DNA of 14,434 nucleotides from Bacteroidales bacterium UBA7574 (GTDB lineage Bacteria; Bacteroidota; Bacteroidia; Bacteroidales; Paludibacteraceae). This document shows positions 7,301 through 13,342 of the stretch, one piece after another. The notes under the pieces were generated by a model. It made no database searches. It was not told the DNA's origin and saw nothing but the letters and a program-made list of their open reading frames with translations. Positions within the stretch are counted from its first letter, which is position 1, and each line of letters starts with the position of its first letter. Made by a program: the position numbers and the translations under genes. The DNA is taken from positions 1 through 14,434 of the forward strand of contig DLLA01000100.1 in NCBI GenBank assembly GCA_002479035.1, given 5' to 3'.

Positions 7301-8836
7301 GCGGGCAATCTTGGTGAGGATAGGATATGATGTGCTGCTATTGGTAGGAAGAATGCCCACCGACAATTCGTAGTTACCTGCACTGAGCGAGGAGACTGAA
7401 CGAAACACATAGCAAGCAGTCATGTAGTGATAGCCAGGAGACAAGTTGTAGTCCGCGTCGCTTATCAGTGTGGTGTAATAAGCATTGTCCTTGTAGATGA
7501 TATACACCATTCGTCCTTCAGCCGGCGTGACCCCTGCATTTTGGAACGGATTGATGCTGAATGATATATCATCATACCTGCCAAGGCGTGTTTGCGAGTT
7601 GAGCGTTATCTCATCGGCAATGATAAGCGGGATAGCAGCATTGCCTTGGTTGGGTTGAATGCCCGTGAAGGCTGTCACCTGCTCGGTGAAACCTTGCCCG
7701 CTGGCTGCGCCACCCGTTCCCTGATAAGAGGGGTCCAGTGCGGAGATGGGGAAGTAGCCATCGGAATAGCCGTCCCAGCCCCAGTTGATGTGGACATAGC
7801 CGTTGGACTGCATGCCGTCGAGGACAAAAGCATGCCCTTCGTCGTTAGTGGTGCGCCCACTCACAAAAATGGGGTGATTGGCTTGCAAGTCTTGCGCAAT
7901 GACAGAGAGCATCTCGGTCTCGTCCATATAGTCCTTGGGGAGTACACGGATACCCATATCGTAACCGAAATGGTTGATAAAGGACTGCATCATGACATTG
8001 GAGTTGGCTCCACTGCCACCATTGGCGGATATGTCATAGTTCATATCGCAGGAGATACCCACATGGGACATCAGTGTAGCAACAGCGTTTGCCTGCGTGG
8101 TGGTGTAGTTGCCGTTGTAGTTGGGAAGCATATTTGCCCAGTCATAGGTAGTGTTGGCGAAATCCGCTGACAGGGTCTGATTATTCCACTCATAAGAATA
8201 GGAGTCTTGTCCGCGAGTGGGGTACTTGTGGTAGTACATGATTTGACCGGCGGCCGTGGCTACGCAGCCTGTGACACACCGTTCACCGTCTTTGGTGGGG
8301 CAGAGGTTGTTGAAGGGCGTGCCTTGCCCCCAGGCGGTTTGTCCGAGGAGGGGTGCAACGGTGGGATAGGTGGTGTAGGTAGCCGTGGCAGAGAAAGAGG
8401 CTGCTGCTGCCTTGAGGTTGGCAGCAGGGTTGTCGGAGAGTGAGGCTATCTCGGAAGCATACATGCGCAACCAGAAGCGCAGGTTGTCGGGCATGTTGTC
8501 TGCATCAAAGTGACCGTTGTCCGTATAGCCGAGGATAGCGCGCGTACGGTCATCGGCAGAGACAATAACAAATCCGCCGTCGGTGGCGGTGGTGTTGAAG
8601 ACGTAGAGCGCAGGGGTAGCGTTGTCGGTCTGCGTCTGGGTGTACGCCAGTTGCATAGATTGCGCCGGTTGCGAGACAGAGAGTGCACGGCGGATACGCT
8701 GGGCGGAAGAGACAGACGGTTGATTGTCAGCGGCAAAGCGTCCTGCGATTTGCATAGCCTCTTCCATGGTGCGCGGATTGGCAAAAGTGAGCATCGCCAT
8801 GATTATGGAGATGAATAGTGTGAAAAAACGTTTCAT
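4370..8836 (-). CDS. Secreted multidomain C10 (streptopain-like) cysteine peptidase with T9SS tail
   Basis: A 1488-residue preproenzyme. Residues 1-19 are a signal peptide (MKRFFTLFIS to TFA). About 20-150 is a Spi/prodomain-like inhibitor region (ALYVFN, GGFVIVSADDRTRAILGY). About 155-395 is the C10 peptidase: TGCVATAAGQIMYYHKYP with nucleophile Cys191, EGHAFVLDG with His335, and HINWGWDGYSDGYFPI with Trp352/354, all close to SpeB. About 396-700 is beta-rich. About 700-803 resembles an OB-fold domain (VQGTIS, ARFYISDDG, GDRVVI). About 805-905 is an aromatic-rich module (YYWWWEQG). Three Fn3-like stretches occupy about 925-1185. Three InlB-B-like repeats lie at about 1188-1257, 1261-1331 and 1338-1406 (GYRFTRWSDG, NYDFSCWIVNG, DYTFDFWSDG). 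A type A T9SS sorting tail fills about 1417-1488 (LRIYDLLGNLL, GVYII, final KILIP). The enzyme should be exported by Sec, moved outside by T9SS and activated by prodomain removal. No canonical promoter is visible in the 170 bases upstream, so control may use another sigma factor. Confidence 0.93.
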   Translation of the reverse strand: MKRFFTLFISIIMAMLTFANPRTMEEAMQIAGRFAADNQPSVSSAQRIRRALSVSQPAQSMQLAYTQTQTDNATPALYVFNTTATDGGFVIVSADDRTRAILGYTDNGHFDADNMPDNLRFWLRMYASEIASLSDNPAANLKAAAASFSATATYTTYPTVAPLLGQTAWGQGTPFNNLCPTKDGERCVTGCVATAAGQIMYYHKYPTRGQDSYSYEWNNQTLSADFANTTYDWANMLPNYNGNYTTTQANAVATLMSHVGISCDMNYDISANGGSGANSNVMMQSFINHFGYDMGIRVLPKDYMDETEMLSVIAQDLQANHPIFVSGRTTNDEGHAFVLDGMQSNGYVHINWGWDGYSDGYFPISALDPSYQGTGGAASGQGFTEQVTAFTGIQPNQGNAAIPLIIADEITLNSQTRLGRYDDISFSINPFQNAGVTPAEGRMVYIIYKDNAYYTTLISDADYNLSPGYHYMTACYVFRSVSSLSAGNYELSVGILPTNSSTSYPILTKIARGERRFPVTVTADSVFIGKGTVNLDGRANTDFTQTMIIDYTDGVNQNFLHLTLYTSNYTTTDDKHTAGSKLELGLVPSNRTSVVGTYRLTGTAGYGDIVSNSYWTSLQYMVYDESKQEELTDGTVTITLDSVGNYVFAFDIVANNKSYTNTINMPADQITIGKYDATDRKLYYSSLENTTVTALAASDALTLIQSFSSTRKTAIPYLVQGTISQMVNNPAQIRQYGTARFYISDDGTTDRQLYSFNTRWLNNEAFSTGKEVEVGDRVVISAPLQNYNGDTPELMAGYIYRHKEAPHLHDITIRTRMASDTVFDTSRGMYYWWWEQGQAGQIIQAQLSEDGWWTATVSTMADSVACLVVNQDVSAVGWDGCQQTYDSPFFDSDACFYLDAVADGYRKGKLLPTFCDAFTAAWLPYDLQTFAKPTGVDFSWNTAQQAPYYEFVLEDAQSGETSTYHCEEPSVGLIFNGVYSFNWRVRSLDGNGLPVSDFVEGTPFTTRENPYQPANLQVSTTDSITYYFTWDSQLPADHYLISVYSNGYTYMARELHEPVFVHTFELAGTYSWRVDAYDADDYRIGYDFGEDFDVPRVPSCKVTDLHVTTNGNALSAAWASNAVAFYVRIYESSTRDLIYRSFFHDHQVQISNIPDGQYYLNVRPVNRDETFFIDVAAEALFTISSQVNTYTYTVAVAAGEGGTVNTEVNGTYTYGDIIVINAMPAVGYRFTRWSDGSTLPARTLVVAGDIRLTAAFETAKQHQVVIAAVEGGYTDPGADYYTIDDGTEFTVFAVPEENYDFSCWIVNGDTVKQNLYTFTVTQPMHITPRFTAKAAPVQYYTLTVSADDGGSVRVSPLLDRYPKGSEVVLEAIPDRDYTFDFWSDGNTNPLRTVTLTDNLLLTAFFAKSTALPVTPADDLTITVTDHTATITTSTPQPLRIYDLLGNLLCASQPAPSAAHGVTTLTFTAPVAGVYIIHSANNATKILIP

Positions 8837-8959
8837 GTCGGTTGTGTTTTTTGGGGTTAATATATATGGTCAGTTCCTGCTGTGGTTGCGTATTGATGTA
8901 TTTTAACATGTGCGATACCCGTGACTCAGGAGTGCCCCGAATATCGGTTGTGAAAGGGG

Positions 8960-8998
8960 TGCGCAAGGGGGCGGTATCGGTAGCCTATCCCTTGCGCA
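8960..8998 (-). terminator. 10-bp perfect inverted repeat after hisS, possible terminator
   Basis: TGCGCAAGGG at 8960-8969 is the exact reverse complement of CCCTTGCGCA at 8989-8998, with a 19-nt loop; flanking G-T pairs could extend the stem by one at each end. It begins 9 nt past the hisS stop on the minus strand and before the peptidase gene, which fits a terminator separating them. No uridine run follows on the minus strand, so this could equally be a by-product of the local GC-rich repeats. Confidence 0.4.
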
Positions 8999-9018
8999 TC
9001 CCTTGCTTATCCCTTGCT
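8986..9018. repeat. Three 11-bp tandem repeats spanning the hisS stop
   Basis: Units at 8986-8996, 8997-9007 and 9008-9018 share the core ATCCCTTGC and differ only at the first and last base. On the minus strand the last codons and the stop of hisS lie inside the array (stop at 9007-9009). An 11-bp period shifts frame, so copy-number change here would move the hisS stop and alter the C-terminal residues. Confidence 0.8.
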
Positions 9019-10368
9019 GAGGGCTTGCAGCACCTCTTCGGTTGTACACGGCTTTTGCTCGCCTGTTAACATATTTTTTAGCATGACCTTGTGGGCAGCC
9101 ATCTCGTCGCCTCCGACGATAGCCACGAAAGGTATGTGCTTGGCATCGGCATACGCCATCTGCTTCTTCATCTTGGCAGGCTCGGGGTACACCTCCACGC
9201 GCAGGCCCTGTGCGCGGAGCGACTGCGCCCACGTGGTGGCATAGCGCAGTTCGGCATCGCCGAAAGTGGCGAAGAGCAGTTGGGTGGTCTGGAGCATGTC
9301 CGCGGGGTAGAGGTCGAGTTCGGTGAGGACATCGTAGATACGGTCGGCACCAAACGAGATGCCCACGCCGCTGACATCGGGGAGACCGAAGATGCCGGTG
9401 AGGTTGTCGTAGCGTCCGCCGCCCGTGATGCTGCCCATCTGTACGTCAAGCGCCTTGACTTCGAATATAGCCCCTGTGTAGTAGTTCAAGCCGCGGGCAA
9501 GGCAGAGGTCGAGCGAGACCGAAAGACCTCCCCTAACCCCTCCTTCAGAGGAGGGGGACTCAGAGTGGGGGCATTTGCTTGCGGATTCGTAGAGGTCGAA
9601 GATGGTGCGGAGTTCGGCGATACCCTTCATGCCGATTTCCGATTGGGCAAGAATGACGGAGAGTTGGTCGAGTTTGTCGGCGTTGCTGCCCGAGAGGTTG
9701 AGGATGGGTTGCAGGGCGGCAACGGCATCGTCGGAGAGTCCGCGCTCGCGCAGTTCGTCGTTGACTTTGTCCACACCTATCTTGTCGAGTTTGTCGATGG
9801 CGACTGTGATGTCAATCATCTTGTCGGGTGCACCAATGACCTCGGCGATGCCGGCAAGCACCTTGCGGTTGTTGATGTGCAGGGCGACACGGATGCCGAA
9901 ACGGCGATAGACCTCCTCGACAATCTGCATGAGTTCGACCTCGCAGAGCAGCGAGTTGGTGCCGATGACATCAACATCACACTGGTAGAACTCGCGGTAA
10001 CGCCCTTTCTGCGGACGGTCGGCGCGCCATACGGGTTGTATCTGGAAGCGGCGGAAAGGGAACTGGAGTTGGTCGCGGTGCTGGACGACATAGCGCGCGA
10101 AAGGCACGGTGAGGTCGTAGCGCAAGCCCTTTTCGGGGGCTTCGGCAGCCTTCTCACCCGAGTTTTGAATGCGGAAAAGCAGTTTGTCGCCCTCTTCGCC
10201 GTACTTGCCCATAAGGGTGGAGATATTCTCCATGGCGGGGGTTTCTATTTGTTGGAAACCATAGAGGCGAAAGACTGACTTGATGGTGTCGAAGATGTAG
10301 TTGCGACGTGCCATCTCGATGGCTCCGAAGTCGCGCGTTCCTTTAGGAATACTTGGCTTTTGTATCAT
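9007..10368 (-). CDS. hisS: Histidyl-tRNA synthetase
   Basis: A 453-residue class II aminoacyl-tRNA synthetase that charges tRNA-His using ATP. Visible landmarks are the N-terminal [11 protein letters not shown] (4-14), motif 2 region [13 protein letters not shown] (81-93) with [19 protein letters not shown] (111-129), the histidine-binding segment [14 protein letters not shown] (290-303), motif 3 [12 protein letters not shown] (333-344), and a C-terminal anticodon-binding domain (about 360-453, with [10 protein letters not shown]). The start is the ATG giving [10 protein letters not shown]; upstream in-frame codons have no family resemblance. It lies 14 nt after the waaA stop and is probably cotranscribed from the waaA promoter. 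Residues about 265-283 (including [11 protein letters not shown]) come from a palindromic repeat inserted in frame, and sit between the helical insertion domain and the catalytic strand LDLCLARG. Compared with my memory of Bacteroides HisRS, this spot is about 15 residues longer, while the segment before GLRYDL is shorter by a similar amount, so total length is normal. The enzyme should be functional because all motifs are intact. Confidence 0.97.
   Translation of the reverse strand: MIQKPSIPKGTRDFGAIEMARRNYIFDTIKSVFRLYGFQQIETPAMENISTLMGKYGEEGDKLLFRIQNSGEKAAEAPEKGLRYDLTVPFARYVVQHRDQLQFPFRRFQIQPVWRADRPQKGRYREFYQCDVDVIGTNSLLCEVELMQIVEEVYRRFGIRVALHINNRKVLAGIAEVIGAPDKMIDITVAIDKLDKIGVDKVNDELRERGLSDDAVAALQPILNLSGSNADKLDQLSVILAQSEIGMKGIAELRTIFDLYESASKCPHSESPSSEGGVRGGLSVSLDLCLARGLNYYTGAIFEVKALDVQMGSITGGGRYDNLTGIFGLPDVSGVGISFGADRIYDVLTELDLYPADMLQTTQLLFATFGDAELRYATTWAQSLRAQGLRVEVYPEPAKMKKQMAYADAKHIPFVAIVGGDEMAAHKVMLKNMLTGEQKPCTTEEVLQALSKG
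9526..9571. repeat. Palindromic repeat element inserted in frame within hisS
   Basis: The core is a hairpin: CCCCTCC at 9537-9543 pairs with GGAGGGG at 9550-9556, extended inward by T9544-A9549. It is flanked by a second C-rich block (CCTCCCC at 9528-9534) and a small palindrome (ACTCAGAGT, 9558-9566). Base composition is unlike the surrounding gene. On the minus strand it is read without a stop and gives Ser/Pro/Gly-rich residues including [12 protein letters not shown] recall near-identical C-rich/G-rich palindromes scattered in Bacteroidota genomes; that is memory, not a search. Exact element ends are uncertain. Confidence 0.72.
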
Positions 10369-10382
10369 GATGTTTATTGCAT

Positions 10383-11579
10383 TTACATGTTGAAGATTGC
10401 GTGGAAGATACGACCGGTGGCACCGCACTCGGACTGCACATATTCGGCGGCCTTCTGCCCCATCTCGTGGCGGCGGAGGAAGGCTTCGTCGAGGGCGTTG
10501 GTGAGTTCGGTGTAGTTGCGGACGGTACGCGCTGCATCGGCGTTGAGCAGCCCGCAGGCTTCGCGGAACTTCTTCCACTTGGGTCCGAAGATGACAGGCA
10601 TGCCATAGACCGCCGCCTCAAGGGTGTTGTGTATGCCTTCACCGAAACCGCCGCCGATATACGCCACATGCCCGTAGCGGTAGATGGACGACAGCACGCC
10701 GATGGTGTCCACCAGCAGTACGCGGCACTTGTCGAGACTCATCGGCGTCGCCTCGGAGTAGCGCACGTAGCGTCCCTCGAAGTACTGGAAGATATGGTGG
10801 AGGTGCTCGGAATCAATCTCGTGGGGCACCAGCACCAGTTTGGTGTTCGGTCGCTCGGCGATGTAGCGCGCCAGCAGTTGCTCGTCGGGGCACCATGTGC
10901 TGCCCGCCACAAGCACGCGCTCCGCACCTGCGGTGAAGCCCTCCACGATGGGCAGGTCTTTGGCGCGTTCCTTCACCTCCGACACGCGATCGAACCGCGT
11001 ATCACCCGCGACAGACACGCGATGAATGCCGTGCTTGTTCAGCAACAGGCGCGAGGCCTCGTCCTGCACAAAGATATGCTCAAAGCACGTGAGCAGGCGC
11101 AGATACGGCTTGCCCCACGGCAGGAAGAACAGTTGCCCCGGGCGGAAAATGGCGGAGATGAGATAGGTAGGCACGCGGTGGCGCTTGAGGGCGTGGAGAT
11201 ACGCCGGCCAGAACTCATACTTGACGAAGATGGCGAGTTGCACATTCACGGTCTGCAGGAAGCGTTCCGCGTTGCGCTTGGTGGCAAAAGGCAGATAGAC
11301 CACCTTGTCCACAAGGTCGTAGTTACGGCGCAGTTCGTAGCCCGACGGCGAGAAGAACGTGAGCAGTATGCGGCGGTCGGGCTGCTCGTGGCGGAGACGC
11401 TCGATGACAGGCCGCGCCTGCTCGAACTCGCCTACCGATGCGGCATGAAACCACACCACAGGACTGTCGCCCAACGACTTCAGTTCGTCCAACGCACGCC
11501 CCTGACCCGCCACAAGTTTCCTGGCTTTCTTGTGCCCGAGGAGAGCGGCTAAGCGTACGAGAAAAAAGTATATGTACAT
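10383..11579 (-). CDS. waaA: 3-deoxy-D-manno-octulosonic acid (Kdo) transferase, GT30
   Basis: A 398-residue inner-membrane-associated glycosyltransferase that adds Kdo from CMP-Kdo to lipid A precursor (lipid IVA) in LPS assembly. The N-terminus [15 protein letters not shown] is the short membrane anchor. HAASVGE at 45-51 carries the conserved acidic residue of the family (Glu51). [11 protein letters not shown] (118-128) matches the E-L/F-W-P segment. VTGS-like VAGDTRFDR is at 190-198, AGSTW at 225-229, and [11 protein letters not shown] at 249-259. The nucleotide-sugar region has [22 protein letters not shown] followed by [17 protein letters not shown] (316-332). The start chosen is the ATG 19-20 nt downstream of the predicted transcription start; the open frame continues upstream antisense to tsaD but has no family similarity there. 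It is divergent from tsaD and 14 nt upstream of hisS. Length is near the usual 400-425 residues. Whether it adds one or two Kdo residues cannot be told. Confidence 0.95.
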   Translation of the reverse strand: MYIYFFLVRLAALLGHKKARKLVAGQGRALDELKSLGDSPVVWFHAASVGEFEQARPVIERLRHEQPDRRILLTFFSPSGYELRRNYDLVDKVVYLPFATKRNAERFLQTVNVQLAIFVKYEFWPAYLHALKRHRVPTYLISAIFRPGQLFFLPWGKPYLRLLTCFEHIFVQDEASRLLLNKHGIHRVSVAGDTRFDRVSEVKERAKDLPIVEGFTAGAERVLVAGSTWCPDEQLLARYIAERPNTKLVLVPHEIDSEHLHHIFQYFEGRYVRYSEATPMSLDKCRVLLVDTIGVLSSIYRYGHVAYIGGGFGEGIHNTLEAAVYGMPVIFGPKWKKFREACGLLNADAARTVRNYTELTNALDEAFLRRHEMGQKAAEYVQSECGATGRIFHAIFNM

Positions 11580-11603
11580 ACCACGTGCAATTAAATTATC
11601 CCG

Positions 11604-11635
11604 CAAAAGTACGAAAAATAATTGGATTGACCAAA
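11604..11635 (-). promoter_or_regulatory. Promoter for waaA-hisS
   Basis: Read on the minus strand, TTTG (11635-11632), exactly 20 nt, then TACTTTTG (11611-11604) match the Bacteroidota -33/-7 consensus. Transcription would start near 11598-11600, leaving a leader of about 20 nt before the waaA ATG at 11579. It overlaps the tsaD promoter on the other strand. Confidence 0.78.
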
Positions 11636-11652
11636 TAATTTTAGTAACTTTG
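11621..11652 (+). promoter_or_regulatory. Promoter for tsaD
   Basis: TAACTTTG at 11645-11652 is a full match to the -7 box TAnnTTTG. The best upstream partner at a 20-nt spacing is ATTG (11621-11624), one base off TTTG. The predicted start of transcription, about 11657-11659, is only a few bases before the ATG at 11661, so the mRNA would be leaderless or nearly so. The -7 box sequence is identical to the one before the lipoprotein gene. Confidence 0.7.
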
Positions 11653-11660
11653 CAGCCGCA

Positions 11661-12716
11661 ATGAAAAGTGTAGTTATCTTGGCGATAGAGTCCAGTTGTG
11701 ACGACACCTCGGCGGCGGTCATTCGCGATGGCGTGCTGCTGAGCAATGTGACGGCATCGCAGCGTGTGCACGAGGAGTTCGGGGGCGTGGTTCCCGAACT
11801 GGCAAGTCGTGCGCACCAGTTGAACATCGTGCCGGTGGTGGACGCGGCATTGCGTCGCGCGGGCGTGGAGAACAAGGAGTTGAGCGCGATTGCTTTCACA
11901 CGCGGTCCCGGACTGCTTGGCAGTCTGCTGGTCGGCACGGGCTTTGCCAAGGGCTTGGCACTGTCGCTGGGCATACCGTTGGTGGAGGTCAATCACCTGC
12001 AAGGGCACGTGTTGGCGCACTTCGTGGAGCCGTCGGAGGCACTGAAAGCCGCTACACCGAGTATGGCGAACATTGAGATTCGGCATCCGAAGTTCCCGTT
12101 CCTCTGCCTGCTCGTCAGCGGCGGAAACAGCCAGATTGTCCTTGTGAAAGCGTACAACCAGATGGAGATAATCGGGCAGACCATTGACGATGCGGCGGGT
12201 GAGGCGTTCGACAAGTGCGCGAAGGTGATGGGCTTGCCCTACCCGGGCGGTCCGTGGATAGACAAGTTGGCGAAAGAGGGCAACCCGCAGGCGTTCCAAT
12301 TCTCCAAGCCGCATATTCCGGGCTACGACTACTCGTTCTCGGGACTGAAGACGTCGTTCCTCTATTTCCTGCGCGACCACCTGAAGGAGAACCCCGACTT
12401 TATCGAGCAGCACAAGGCGGATTTGTGTGCTTCGCTGCAAGCCACGGTGATTGATATTCTGATGAACAAACTGAAGCGTGCGGCGTTGGATTTGGGTGTG
12501 CGGCAGGTGGCAGTGGCAGGCGGCGTGAGTGCCAACAGCGCGCTGCGGCAGGCGTTCATCGACTACGGCAGGCGTTACCATTGGGATGTGTTTATCCCGC
12601 CGTTCTCGTTCACCACGGACAATGCGGCGATGGTATGTCAGGCGGGCTACTTCAAGTACCTCGACCACGACTTCTGCCCCATCGACGCGGTGCCTTATGC
12701 GAAGACCACCATCTGA
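11661..12716 (+). CDS. tsaD: tRNA N6-adenosine threonylcarbamoyltransferase TsaD
   Basis: A 351-residue Kae1/TsaD/YgjD family protein. With TsaB and TsaE it transfers the threonylcarbamoyl group from TC-AMP to A37 of ANN-decoding tRNAs (t6A). The N-terminus has AIESSCDDTSAAV (8-20), the hallmark of the ASKHA fold. The metal ligands are visible: NHLQGH at 111-116 (His112 and His116, equivalent to E. coli His111/His115) and TTDNAAM around Asp320 (E. coli Asp300). LLVSGGNSQ (150-158), DDAAGEAFDK (176-185), YPGGPWIDKLA (194-204), YSFSGLKTS (224-232) and VAGGVSANSALR (285-296) complete the family pattern. The protein is full-length, with a short extra segment at about 122-145 before PFLCLLVSGG. 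It is divergent from waaA, with the downstream exosortase-like gene beginning 12 nt after its stop. No partner tsaB or tsaE lies in the window. Confidence 0.97.
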   Translation: MKSVVILAIESSCDDTSAAVIRDGVLLSNVTASQRVHEEFGGVVPELASRAHQLNIVPVVDAALRRAGVENKELSAIAFTRGPGLLGSLLVGTGFAKGLALSLGIPLVEVNHLQGHVLAHFVEPSEALKAATPSMANIEIRHPKFPFLCLLVSGGNSQIVLVKAYNQMEIIGQTIDDAAGEAFDKCAKVMGLPYPGGPWIDKLAKEGNPQAFQFSKPHIPGYDYSFSGLKTSFLYFLRDHLKENPDFIEQHKADLCASLQATVIDILMNKLKRAALDLGVRQVAVAGGVSANSALRQAFIDYGRRYHWDVFIPPFSFTTDNAAMVCQAGYFKYLDHDFCPIDAVPYAKTTI

Positions 12717-12728
12717 CACCTCCGCTCT

Positions 12729-13304
12729 ATGCAACGACTGAAAGAGATTCTGGCACCGTACACGGACATCATCCTTTTTGTGGTGGCGTTGCTGGCAGCC
12801 AACTATTTCTGGAAGTTCACGGTGGTGGGCGACGAGGGCGGTAGTCAGGTCACGTGGTTCGGGCTGGACATCACGGCACCTTTCACGTGGCTGGCGGCGC
12901 ATATAGCACGGGTGGTCTATTGGCTGATTCACCTCACACGCAGCGGCGTGGAGTTGGTAGGCAACACCATCTGCTACCCTCACACGGGTACAGGCACCAC
13001 CATCGTATGGAGTTGCACAGGGCTCAAACAGTCGTTTATATGGCTGGTTATCACGCTGGTAGCGCGAGGTCCGTGGAAAAAGAAACTGTGGTTCATACCG
13101 CTCGGATTGCTCTGCGTGTACCTGTTCAACCTGTTGCGTATTATGCTCATTGCGTTGGCGTTGGAGCACCACCCCGAATGGTTCGAGTTGCTGCACACCT
13201 ATATATTCAAGTACCTCTTCTACGGCATGCAGTTTCTGCTCTGGCTGTGGTGGACCTGCGGGATAGCCAAGACGACGCAGTTCGTGGGCAAACAAGACAA
13301 ATGA
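12729..13304 (+). CDS. Exosortase/archaeosortase-family membrane protein
   Basis: A 191-residue polytopic membrane protein. Hydrophobic segments lie at about 12-30, 48-68, 101-113, 119-146 and 160-180. The family's three catalytic residues are recognisable and correctly ordered: Cys96 in WSCTGLKQ, Arg137 in FNLLRIML and His156 in LLHTYIF. Exosortases and archaeosortases are predicted transpeptidases that cut sorting signals such as PEP-CTERM at the membrane. The size and motifs fit the short Bacteroidota versions (XrtF-like and relatives), but I cannot assign a subfamily. No protein in the window has a PEP-CTERM-like tail, and no exopolysaccharide cluster is nearby, so the substrate must be elsewhere or unknown. 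It lies 12 nt after tsaD, probably in the same transcript, and 38 nt before tnaA. The ATG chosen gives a short basic N-terminus before the first helix. Confidence 0.85.
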   Translation: MQRLKEILAPYTDIILFVVALLAANYFWKFTVVGDEGGSQVTWFGLDITAPFTWLAAHIARVVYWLIHLTRSGVELVGNTICYPHTGTGTTIVWSCTGLKQSFIWLVITLVARGPWKKKLWFIPLGLLCVYLFNLLRIMLIALALEHHPEWFELLHTYIFKYLFYGMQFLLWLWWTCGIAKTTQFVGKQDK

Positions 13305-13342
13305 TTTATAAACCAAATAATTAACCCTAAAAAACTAATAGT

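Noticed and set aside
9526..9571. The hisS palindrome as a frameshift, assembly error or insertion sequence
   Set aside because: The reading frame is preserved on both sides with intact motifs, and there is no transposase or terminal inverted repeat of IS size. A short palindromic element is the simpler reading.
9091..10278. A plus-strand frame of nearly 400 codons opposite hisS
   Set aside because: It mirrors hisS codon usage and shows no family pattern; hisS motifs are all present on the minus strand.
11580..13316. A long open minus-strand frame continuing upstream of waaA, antisense to tsaD and the exosortase gene
   Set aside because: The translation is rich in Arg, His, Val and Gln with no domain resemblance, it lies opposite two well-supported genes, and the waaA start has its own promoter. 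It is a codon-bias shadow.
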